Of a stretch of 64,000 bases of DNA, positions 53,550-60,961 are shown in pieces. Numbering within the stretch: the stretch's first letter is position 1; each line of letters starts with the position of its first letter. Made by a program: the position numbers and the translations under genes. The notes beneath the pieces are model-generated. The model ran no database searches. It was not told the DNA's origin and was given only the letters and a program-made list of their open reading frames with translations. Origin of the DNA: Candidatus Flexicrinis proximus (lineage in GTDB: Bacteria > Chloroflexota > Anaerolineae > Aggregatilineales > Phototrophicaceae); contig JADJQF010000033.1 in NCBI GenBank assembly GCA_016712885.1, forward strand, positions 62,001 to 126,000. Reading direction: 5' to 3'.

Positions 53550-55025
53550 TCATCTCCCCGCTGGCCCCGCCGGTAGCGGCAGCACGCCTGCGGTGATGTC
53601 GCGGCTCGCGTTCAGAGCCTTGACCAGGATATCGATCTCGTCGATCGCAACAACGCCGCTGGTAGCCGTACTCTTCACCGCGAACTGTATCTTGACCGGG
53701 GCTTTGCGCTCGATCAGGAATTGGAATGCGAATCCATTTGTGACCAGCAGTCCGGCGGGGAACGCCATACTCTGTTTGATCTTCACCACCGCGCCGTCGG
53801 CATAGATCAGTTTGAATTCGAACTTGATCGAATTTCGCGGCGGCAGCGCGGTGTTCGCCCGGATGGCATAGTTCAATTGCAGCAGCGAAAACGCCGGAAT
53901 ATACAGATTGCTCGGCAGCAGCAGGTTCTGTTTGAGCTGGCTGGCTTCGCCCGGACCCCCCACGAACCGGAAAGCGTTGTTGTTGCCGGGAGTGCCGTTA
54001 TCACTCGCCAGCCCATCTCCGCTCGCGTTCTTGACAATCCACCCCGTCAGGCCATCGTCGAAATTGCCATTGCTGTCGAGGCGAATTCCCGGCGGCACGA
54101 CCAGCAGCTTTACCGTGGAGGGCACGGTGACATCCTGATTGGCGTAGTCGTAATAGACCATCACGTAATACTGAAGTACGCTGCTAGCCGAGATCGTGAG
54201 CCGCCCCGCGCCGTTGATCCCCGAGCTGTCGTCACATCCCACAAACGCCAGACTCCCCGGCGCCCCGAAATACACGGCGACACTCGGCCCCGGCGGATAA
54301 CTATCGCTGTTGACGCCAATCACCGATCCCTCTGCCGTGATCAGGGTTGTGCCGGCAACGCCGCTGAAGGTATACCAGATCGACCCTGAGGGCTGGCGGC
54401 TGGCGCATGACGGAGTCGGGTCGGACGCGTTCTCCGTCGCATACTCGTAATTCTTCACCCGCGACGACTTGTTCAGGATCACTTCGCGCGCGGTCTCGAT
54501 GGCATCGTTGGCCGGAACAAGGTTCGCGCTGGGCGGTGTGAACGATACATCGTAATTCAGGGTACGGTTGCCCAGCGGAAGTCCATCGTCGTTGGCGACC
54601 CGTACGAAATACTGGCCGCCACTGACCACGATCGACAGGGTTGCCGCATTCCCCGGGTTCACCGCGCACGCGAGCTCCATGTCGCTCGTTAGCACTCCGG
54701 ACCGTGGCACCTCGAACATGCTGATCACGGTATCGAAATTGGCTTCTGCCGTGGTCGTCTCGAAGGTCAGCGTCCCCGCCGGGACATTGACGCGAAACCA
54801 CACCGAATCGTCGTCAATGCCGTCCGTCGCGCACGACGCCGTCGGCTCGTCCGTCTCGAGGGTGGCTTCTTCAATGTCGGTAATTGTCCCGCTTTCTGGC
54901 AGGTGCAGCGCCAGTGCGGAGCTTCGATTGTCGTTGCTCGGCGGCGCCGCAAATACCGGTGTAGCGAAAAGGGCGATAAGCACAAAAACAATGATAAGAA
55001 CCGGGAGGCGGGTTCGCTTTAGCAT
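53550..55025 (-). CDS. Secreted PPC-like protein, paralog B (intact)
   Basis: 491 residues from ATG 55025 ('MLKRTRLPVLIIVFVLIALF'); ATG 55064 would place a non-hydrophobic lead before the signal peptide. The mature part begins 'APPSNDNRSSALALHLPESG'. Two PPC-like repeats ('VWFRVNVPAGTLTFETTTAE', 'IWYTFSGVAGTTLITAEGSV') and a C-terminal domain starting 'LDSNGNFDDGLTGWIVKNAS' and ending 'ITAGVLPLPAG' mirror paralog A. Fully open here, so it serves as a guide to the broken copy. Likely exported; ligand unknown. Confidence 0.82.
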   Translation of the reverse strand: MLKRTRLPVLIIVFVLIALFATPVFAAPPSNDNRSSALALHLPESGTITDIEEATLETDEPTASCATDGIDDDSVWFRVNVPAGTLTFETTTAEANFDTVISMFEVPRSGVLTSDMELACAVNPGNAATLSIVVSGGQYFVRVANDDGLPLGNRTLNYDVSFTPPSANLVPANDAIETAREVILNKSSRVKNYEYATENASDPTPSCASRQPSGSIWYTFSGVAGTTLITAEGSVIGVNSDSYPPGPSVAVYFGAPGSLAFVGCDDSSGINGAGRLTISASSVLQYYVMVYYDYANQDVTVPSTVKLLVVPPGIRLDSNGNFDDGLTGWIVKNASGDGLASDNGTPGNNNAFRFVGGPGEASQLKQNLLLPSNLYIPAFSLLQLNYAIRANTALPPRNSIKFEFKLIYADGAVVKIKQSMAFPAGLLVTNGFAFQFLIERKAPVKIQFAVKSTATSGVVAIDEIDILVKALNASRDITAGVLPLPAGPAGR

Positions 55026-55166
55026 GAATACATATCCCCATGAGGGTAGAGCCGGTAGCATCATTTAACGACGATTCCCGACCGGATGCAACCAATTCGC
55101 TATTCACGCCGCAGGTTTCCCAGGCTCGCCCGCTGCCGCCTCTGCATACCTCTCCCGCGCCTCAAT

Positions 55167-55190
55167 ACAAAAGACCCGGTTGGCCGGGTC
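55167..55190 (-). terminator. Rho-independent terminator of rpoD
   Basis: Minus strand: GACCCGG-CCAA-CCGGGTC followed by TTTTG, 48 bases past the rpoD stop codon. Confidence 0.8.
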
Positions 55191-55237
55191 TCCTGGGTTC
55201 AATTCGATGTGGGTGGGGGCTAGTGCCCCGATCACGC

Positions 55238-56398
55238 TTAGCCTAGATAATCGCGCAGAGCCACCGACAGCCGCGGGGACTTCAGGCGGCGCAGCGCCTC
55301 TTTCTCAAGCTGACGGATACGTTCCCGGCTCAGCCCAAACTTGTTGGCGATTTCCTCCAGCGTGTGCGGTTCGCCGCCGCCGAGGCCGAAGCGCAGGCGC
55401 AAAATGCTCGACTGGCGGTTGGTCAGTTCACCGAGAACCTGTTCAATCGTCTCTTCCAGCAGGTGCTGGATCGCCGCGTCGACCGGGCTTAGTGTTTCCT
55501 GATCTTCGATGAAGTCGCCAAATTCGGTGTCGCCATCGTCGCCCACCGGCCGCTCAAGCGCGACCGCGTGCTGGCTGGCGTCCATCATTCCGCGCACCGT
55601 ATCGAGTGGCACGTCCATTTCGGCCGCGATTTCTTCCGCCGTCGGCCGCCGGCCCAGCATCTGTTCCAGCGACTGCGCCGTGCGGTACATCTGCCGGATG
55701 CGCTCGGTCATGTGCAGCGGAATACGAATGGTGCGGGTCTTCTGTGCCAGCGCGCGGGTGATCGCCTGACGGATCCACCATGTCGCGTAGGTGCTGAAAC
55801 GGTTGCCGCGCTTGTAATCGTACTTGTCGACGGCGCGCATCAGGCCGACGTTGCCTTCCTGAATCAGGTCGGGGAAGGGCAGTCCCTGTGACATATAACG
55901 CTTGGCGATGCTCACCACGAGGCGGGTATTGGCGCGCCCCAGATGTTCGCGGGCCGCCTGGCCTTCGCGCACCATCTTGTCGTAGCGCACCAGCTTCTCA
56001 GGCTCCATCCGGTACGCGCGCCGTTCCAGCAGCTCGAACGCCATCTTGCCGTACTCGATGCGCTTGGCCAGGTCGACTTCTTCTTCTGCGCTTAACAGCG
56101 GTTCTTGTGCCATCTGCCGGAAGTACAGCCCCACCGGATCGTCGGCGCTGACTGCGTTGATGTCCCCTAACACCGGGTCTTGCGAGGAGTCTTCCAAATC
56201 ATAATCGGTTTCGGTCTCGTCCATCATCGACATCCCCACCAGGTCGTTGTCGGGACGGTACTCGATGCCCAGCTCGTCTAATTCATAAAGTACATTATCA
56301 ATATTTTGATCTTCCCCTTCATCCTCCAGCAGCTCTAGGATGTCGTCATAGGTCACGTATCCGCGCTGTTCTGCACGTGCCATTAGTTCTTGGATCAC
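55238..56398 (-). CDS. rpoD: Primary RNA polymerase sigma factor (RpoD/SigA)
   Basis: 386 residues from GTG 56398, chosen for AGAGGTGAT upstream; a longer frame starts at 56428. Order: short region 1.1-like N-terminus ('RGYVTYDDILELLEDE'), acidic spacer, region 1.2 ('SADDPVGLYFRQMAQEPLLS'), region 2 with the -10 recognition helix ('KYDYKRGNRFSTYATWWIRQ'), region 3 and region 4.2 helix-turn-helix ('LEEIANKFGLSRERIRQLEK'). All group 1 blocks are intact. It directs RNA polymerase to housekeeping promoters. Group 2 paralogs cannot be excluded from sequence alone, though no other sigma factor is in the window. Confidence 0.92.
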   Translation of the reverse strand: MIQELMARAEQRGYVTYDDILELLEDEGEDQNIDNVLYELDELGIEYRPDNDLVGMSMMDETETDYDLEDSSQDPVLGDINAVSADDPVGLYFRQMAQEPLLSAEEEVDLAKRIEYGKMAFELLERRAYRMEPEKLVRYDKMVREGQAAREHLGRANTRLVVSIAKRYMSQGLPFPDLIQEGNVGLMRAVDKYDYKRGNRFSTYATWWIRQAITRALAQKTRTIRIPLHMTERIRQMYRTAQSLEQMLGRRPTAEEIAAEMDVPLDTVRGMMDASQHAVALERPVGDDGDTEFGDFIEDQETLSPVDAAIQHLLEETIEQVLGELTNRQSSILRLRFGLGGGEPHTLEEIANKFGLSRERIRQLEKEALRRLKSPRLSVALRDYLG

Positions 56399-56428
56399 AG
56401 TATCACCTCTGCTGATCGACCCGCGCAC

Positions 56429-56852
56429 ATGTGCTGCCGGCGCAGGACAACGTCCAATGTAAGAAGGTGCGCTTGTCCCTTAAGGGGGGAATTACGTCTT
56501 GCGGGGAAAATCCTCCTTCGGATGGATTGAGGGAGCCTTCAAAATGCGTTGTGAAGGATGTTCACATTATCAGCACACTTTTTTGCTTTTGGCAACCAGT
56601 CAATTCGCCCGGATCTTACTCGAGTGATAAACAGTTGCGGTGTTGATAACGTTATGGATTTCATCATAGCAGAAATTTGTCGCGCATAGCACACTCAATT
56701 TACTGTGCAATCTGCACAATGATTAACGTGCACAAATCCGCCTGGCCGGGCAGCCCGCCTTGTCTCCCCGGCGTCTCGCCGCCAGCCCTCGGACCGGAAA
56801 GTATCAGATAGCACAACAAACACGGTGCAAATGTCATGCCCGCCGCGCCTGC
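56429..56852. promoter_or_regulatory. rpoD upstream region with small palindromes
   Basis: 424 bases without a gene. Minus-strand TATGAT (56663-56668) is a possible -10. TGTGCA-ATC-TGCACA (56704-56718) followed by GTGCAC (56728-56733) forms a cluster of short dyads that could bind a regulator. Otherwise nothing recognised. Confidence 0.35.
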
Positions 56853-59103
56853 TCAGCGCTCCAGCGCGGCGAACCCCGCGTCGCGGCTCTCGTAGCCGGC
56901 CTGCGGCAGGATCATCCGGTTGTAGATCTGGCGCATAAAATGCAGCCGCGCGATCACCGCGCTTGGCGCCTCATCCGTGTAATCCAGCCTATCCGCGTCC
57001 ATCGCCTGCGTTGCCACCGGCGGCTCCGTCCCCGCGATCACCGTCTCCGCGTAGATTAACCACAGCCGGTCGCGCGTTGTGCGCTGCGCCGCCTTCCCTG
57101 CCGCCAGCGCCGCCGCCGGGTCCAGCCCGAGCTGTTCCGCCGCCAGCGCGCGCAGCGCGTTCGCCTCGGAACTTCGCCATTCGGGGTGCGCGTCCAGCAG
57201 CGCTGCCGCCGCCGCCGCGTCCCCCTCGGCCAGCAGCGCAACCGCCGCGGCTTCCTCGAACAGCGGCGGCAGCGTGAATTCGTCCGCCACCTGCGACTCC
57301 GCCACCTCTGGCAGCAGCCCTATACTCGCGTCTTCCACGCCGTCGATCTGCAGCAGGTGCGCCCACAGCATGCGTGCCGTCTCGTCCAGCCCCCAGCGCT
57401 CCGCCGCCAGCGCCGCGTTCAGCACCATCGTGATTGATTCCGGCGCGTACGCCAGCATCCGCTCCAGGTGGCCGCTTGCCGCCTCCAGGTCGCCGATCTG
57501 CGCCGCCAGCGCCGCCTGGTTTAGCCGCAGCACCGCGCTGTCCATGCCCAGCTCGCCGGCTTCACTGAATCGTTCGAGCGCCCGCTGCGCCAGCGCCGCG
57601 TCCTGCGTCGAATGGGCCATCATCCCGTACAGGATGCCCTGCGTCCACCGGTACACCGGCTGCCGCGGATCAGCGGCGATCAGCGCTTTCCAGTTCGGCT
57701 GCCGCCTCCAACCGCTGCCCCTGTTCGCGCCCCTGCTTCAAAATCGCATCGTACCGCGCGTAGTGCGTATAGCTGTAAATCCCCGTCAGCATCAGCACCA
57801 GTGCCACCAATGCCGCCGCCCACGCCATGATTCGCCCGCGCCGCGCCGGATAAGCGACCGGTACCGGCGGTGCGGTCATCAGCATCAGCGCCAGCAGTCC
57901 CAGCAGGCTCACATAAGGCGTCCATGCCGCCAGATCGAACAGGTTGTGAATCCCGAATCCTACGGATGCCGCCCATCCCGCCGAAATCAGATGCCTCTCG
58001 CGCAGCGTAGACGCGCTTCGCCACGCGCGTACACCCGCCCGCAGCGCGACCACCACGCTCGCCAGCATCGCCACTCCGCCTAAAATACCCAGCTCCGCCA
58101 AGACCTGCAGCGGAAAATTGTGCGCGTGCGGCTGCGCGCTGCGCGGCGGCACCGATGAGCGGTCGAGGATCAGCCTCGGCGTCGAGAACAACCCGCTGCC
58201 GGTCAGCGGCTTTTCCGTGAAGGCGTCCCACGCCGCTTCCCATAAATACGTGCGCAGTTCCGCCGTGCGTCCCCGGTCGTCAAGACTGTCGATCAGTATC
58301 CCGCCAACCACCAGCCCGCCGGCCACCGTTCCCACCACCAGCACCACCACGGTCGCTCTTTGCCATACCCGCGCCGTGCCCCACGCCGCGCGAAATCCCG
58401 CCGGCGTCGCCCACCCGCGCTCGATGATCGCCATCAGCACCATCATGCCCGTCACCGCCGCCGCGCCAATCCATCCCCCGCGCGAATAGGTCAGGACCAT
58501 CGTCAGCAGCGCGACGCCGCAGTATGCCCCCAGGATCGCCCGTCCCATCCCGCGCAGCGACCACGCCCGCCCGTAGGCCATACCAATCAGCGGGATCAGC
58601 ACCGCCGACAGCAGGTTCGGATTGCCTGTAATCCCACCGATCCGCGGAAATCCGAACAATCCGTCGCGCGTCAGGGTCGGATCGAACAGCTCCAACAGCC
58701 CGAACCCGATCCAGAACACCCCCGCCAGCAGCACCATGTCGATCAGGTTCCCGCGTGTGATCGCCCGGTTCGACAGCGCGTCGTGCAGTACCGTCCAGCC
58801 CATCATCAGCGCCGTCAGGAACCACAGTGCCGGCTGTCCGCGCCGCAGCATCTCCGGATTCGCCAGCCCGGCCACCACGATCGCCGCCGCCCACAGCCAG
58901 ATCACCCCGTCCAGCGCCGTCGGGTGCCACTCCCAGCCGCCCCGGGTGCGCGCCGCCAGCCATACCCCCAGCCCGATCCCTAACCCCACCAGATGCATCA
59001 CTTGCAGCACCGGCAGGACAATTCCGTTGAACGCCGCGCCGAATAACAGCATGTACGGCACGATCGTCAACAGCGCGATGCGGGGTAGGGCGTTGCGCGA
59101 CAT
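56853..59103 (-). CDS. O-antigen ligase-like membrane protein with TPR tail, single frameshift
   Basis: N-terminal frame (59103-57690): about eleven membrane helices with the Wzy_C/WaaL loop ('FTEKPLTGSGLFSTPRLILD', 'PRSAQPHAHNFPLQVLAELG') where the His of 'HAHN' is the family's conserved residue. Near 57690 the frame ends prematurely in 'ESADRR', but the overlapping frame continues 'KALIAADPRQPVYRWTQGIL' and gives about 270 residues of helical TPR-like repeats to 56853. Ligase domains followed by TPR tails are common in this phylum. It would polymerise or ligate polyprenyl-linked glycans at the outer face. Acceptor unknown. Confidence 0.75.
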
Positions 59104-59172
59104 AAGCGACTCTCCTGTAGGCCGCGATGATTGTACTCGCTGACGGCCCGTAGGCTACATCGTCAATACCAA

Positions 59173-59226
59173 AAGGAGGTGCAGAGGGACGCGCCTCCTG
59201 CCGGGTGCAGGGCGGCACCCTGCATT
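59173..59226 (-). repeat. Poly-hairpin repeat, copy M (half unit)
   Basis: Minus strand: GCAGGGTGCCGCCCTGC, then GGCAGGAGGCGCGTCCCTCTGC and CACCTCC. Only the first two hairpins remain; the rest of 59104-59560 has no gene or other recognised feature. Confidence 0.6.
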
Positions 59227-59560
59227 TCTCATCTTTCATCCTCCAAAACTGCATATAATAGGAACAGTGTCCAGCGCATGTTGGTGGGACTTCCCGCCTG
59301 GAAAGCCGCTTTTCGATGCTCACCCGGAATAACCTGGCCCGTCCGCCCTGCTAGACCTCCTCTAACCCCCAACTAGCCGAAGACTCGCGCGCCCCTTACT
59401 GGGGCTGTTTTGCGTTCCCCCACGGCAAACGAAAACCTACCCCGGACGACCTCGACGGTGCCTGACCCCGCCGGGTGCTTTCGAGTCGGGCGCTTGCCCG
59501 TGCTCCCCCTCCTGTCCTGTCCCCGCTCATCTGACCGGCACGACAGCACAGGAGGAACTC

Positions 59561-60162
59561 ATGGAGATTTTGCGAGGCAAACACGCCTCGATGATGGATG
59601 CGCCGGCGCTCGCACAGCGCCTGGCCGGATATCAGTCGATTCACCTTGATCTTGGCACCGGGGACGGACGCTATGCCGCGCATATCGCCCGGACGCATCC
59701 TGCTGCCTTCGCCATCGGCCTCGACGCCTGCCGCGAGAACCTCGCACAGGGTTCGCGCCGCGCGCCGCCTAATACGCTGTTCGTCATCGCCAATGCTTCG
59801 GCGCTGCCTGTCGAGTTGGACGGGATGGCCGCCAGCATCAGCATCAATTTCCCGTGGGGCAGCCTGGTCGAAGCCCTGCTTGAGGGTCAGCCTTCGCTGC
59901 TGCGCGGACTGACACGGGTTGCCGCATCCCGCGCCGCGCTGGACGTTCGCCTGAATGGGGAGCACTCGCCGAAGCTGGCTGGACGCTGGACGCTGGCGCG
60001 CGCCGTGTGCGCGACGTCCTGGCCGCCAGCGGATTCGCCGTGCAGGCGCCGTCTGCCCTCGCCGCCGCTGACCTGAAAGCCTTTCCGACGAGCTGGGCCA
60101 AACGCCTCGCCTTCGGCCGCGATCCCCGCGCGCTCTGGCTCCGGGGACGCGCACTCGCATAA
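59561..60162 (+). CDS. KamB/NpmA-like 16S rRNA methyltransferase, single frameshift
   Basis: ATG 59561 has CAGGAGGAACTC upstream. The SAM-binding core 'IHLDLGTGDGRYAAHIARTH' and 'FAIGLDACRENLAQ' is followed by 'LFVIANASALPVELDGMA' and 'SISINFPWGSLVEALL', the typical strand and Trp-containing loop of the A1408 16S rRNA methyltransferase family. The frame then derails near 60000 (GGCGCGCGCC); the other frame gives 'VRDVLAASGFAVQAP' and 'FPTSWAKRLAFGRDPRALWL' with the family's conserved ending and TAA at 60162. Relatives methylate A1408 and block aminoglycosides; a housekeeping or self-protection role is also possible. Confidence 0.75.
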
Positions 60163-60188
60163 CGTCCCCGTATTTCAATCGTCACGCC

Positions 60189-60279
60189 CGTGGACCGTTC
60201 TCGCTTGCGAGGGCGGTCCGCGCATGAGGAGGTGCAGGAGGCTGTGCTTCCTGCCGGGTGCAGGGCCGCGCCCTGCTCT
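60189..60279 (-). repeat. Poly-hairpin repeat, copy N (partial)
   Basis: Minus strand: GCAGGGCGCGGCCCTGC, GCAGGAAGCACAGCCTCCTGC, CACCTCC, then a hairpin GGACCGCCCTCGC-AA-GCGAGAACGGTCC with two internal mismatched pairs. The last two hairpins are missing. 3' of the HepT-like gene, same orientation. Confidence 0.65.
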
Positions 60280-60306
60280 CTCCGCTCTCCCTACTTTCCC
60301 TACCGT

Positions 60307-60636
60307 TTAGCGCAGCGCGTCCCGCAGCGCATCCTCGATCTGCGGCAGATCGTTGACCAGCGTGCGCCACAGCGTGCGCGGATTCAGGACGTTGTGCTCG
60401 TGCGCGACCATGTTGCGGACCAGCCGCAGATCCGACCACGGGATGTCGCGGATCGACCGCCGTGTCCGTTCGCTGACCGTTTTCGACGCCTCGCCCAGTG
60501 CCAGCAGCTCAAACGCCGTCGCCGATATCGTCTTGCCGCTGCGGCTGAACTCGGCCTCGCTCATCCCGCTCAGATACGCCTTGATCTTCTCCACCGATTG
60601 CAGCATGTCCACCAAGTTGACTCGGTCGCTCTTCAT
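60307..60636 (-). CDS. HepT-like (DUF86) protein
   Basis: 109 residues of the all-helical DUF86/HepT fold: 'DMLQSVEKIKAYLSGMSEAE', 'FELLALGEASKTVSERTR', 'IPWSDLRLVRNMVAHEHN'. HepT toxins carry an Arg-x4-His-x-Tyr RNase motif. Here Arg-Asn-Met-Val-Ala-His-Glu-His is seen: Arg and His are present but the Tyr position is His. Toxicity may therefore be lost or altered. The start lies inside the 3' part of the nucleotidyltransferase gene (128 base overlap), which is far more than usual for this pair. Confidence 0.82.
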   Translation of the reverse strand: MKSDRVNLVDMLQSVEKIKAYLSGMSEAEFSRSGKTISATAFELLALGEASKTVSERTRRSIRDIPWSDLRLVRNMVAHEHNVLNPRTLWRTLVNDLPQIEDALRDALR

Positions 60637-60961
60637 AGATCACCTTCAATGTGCTGAGGATTTCCTGCCGCCGCAGGCTGTTGTCGTCCATCAGGATCGC
60701 CTCGTAATCGCCCAGGTCCACCTGCCGCCCGTAGACCCGGCTCAGCTCGCCCTCCATCCGCACCAGATCCAGCAGCGTGTGCTGCGTATCGGCGCGGAAT
60801 GTCGCCAGCATGTCGATGTCGCTCTCCATGTGAAAATGGTCGGTCAGCACCGAGCCGAACAGCGCCAGCCGCGTGATCCCCCAGCGGTGGCAGAACCGCG
60901 TCAGCGCCGAGCGCGAGGCATATACATGATTTTGCGGTTGATAGTGGCGGCGGCGTGTCAT
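60509..60961 (-). CDS. MntA-like nucleotidyltransferase antitoxin
   Basis: 150 residues from ATG 60961. The minimal nucleotidyltransferase motif Gly-Ser-x(9)-Ser-Asp-x-Asp is visible in 'LFGSVLTDHFHMESDIDMLA', preceded by 'WGITRLALFG'. In HepT/MntA systems this protein AMPylates the HepT tyrosine to neutralise it. Natural family members end soon after 'ILSTLKVIYEE'; here the frame runs on for about 40 codons over the HepT gene, so a lost stop by indel near 60640 is likely. The AUG overlaps the stop of the upstream PBP-like gene. Confidence 0.82.
   Translation of the reverse strand: MTRRRHYQPQNHVYASRSALTRFCHRWGITRLALFGSVLTDHFHMESDIDMLATFRADTQHTLLDLVRMEGELSRVYGRQVDLGDYEAILMDDNSLRRQEILSTLKVIYEERPSQLGGHAAIGGEDQGVSERDERGRVQPQRQDDIGDGV

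Noticed and set aside
8416..60279. CRISPR array as explanation for the recurring repeats
   Set aside because: Copies are 140-165 bases, scattered over 52 kb, in both orientations and without regular spacers; no cas gene is present.
8416..60279. MITE of a known transposon as explanation for the same repeats
   Set aside because: No constant terminal inverted repeat or target duplication could be seen at the copy borders, and the stems vary in a paired way. Not fully excluded.
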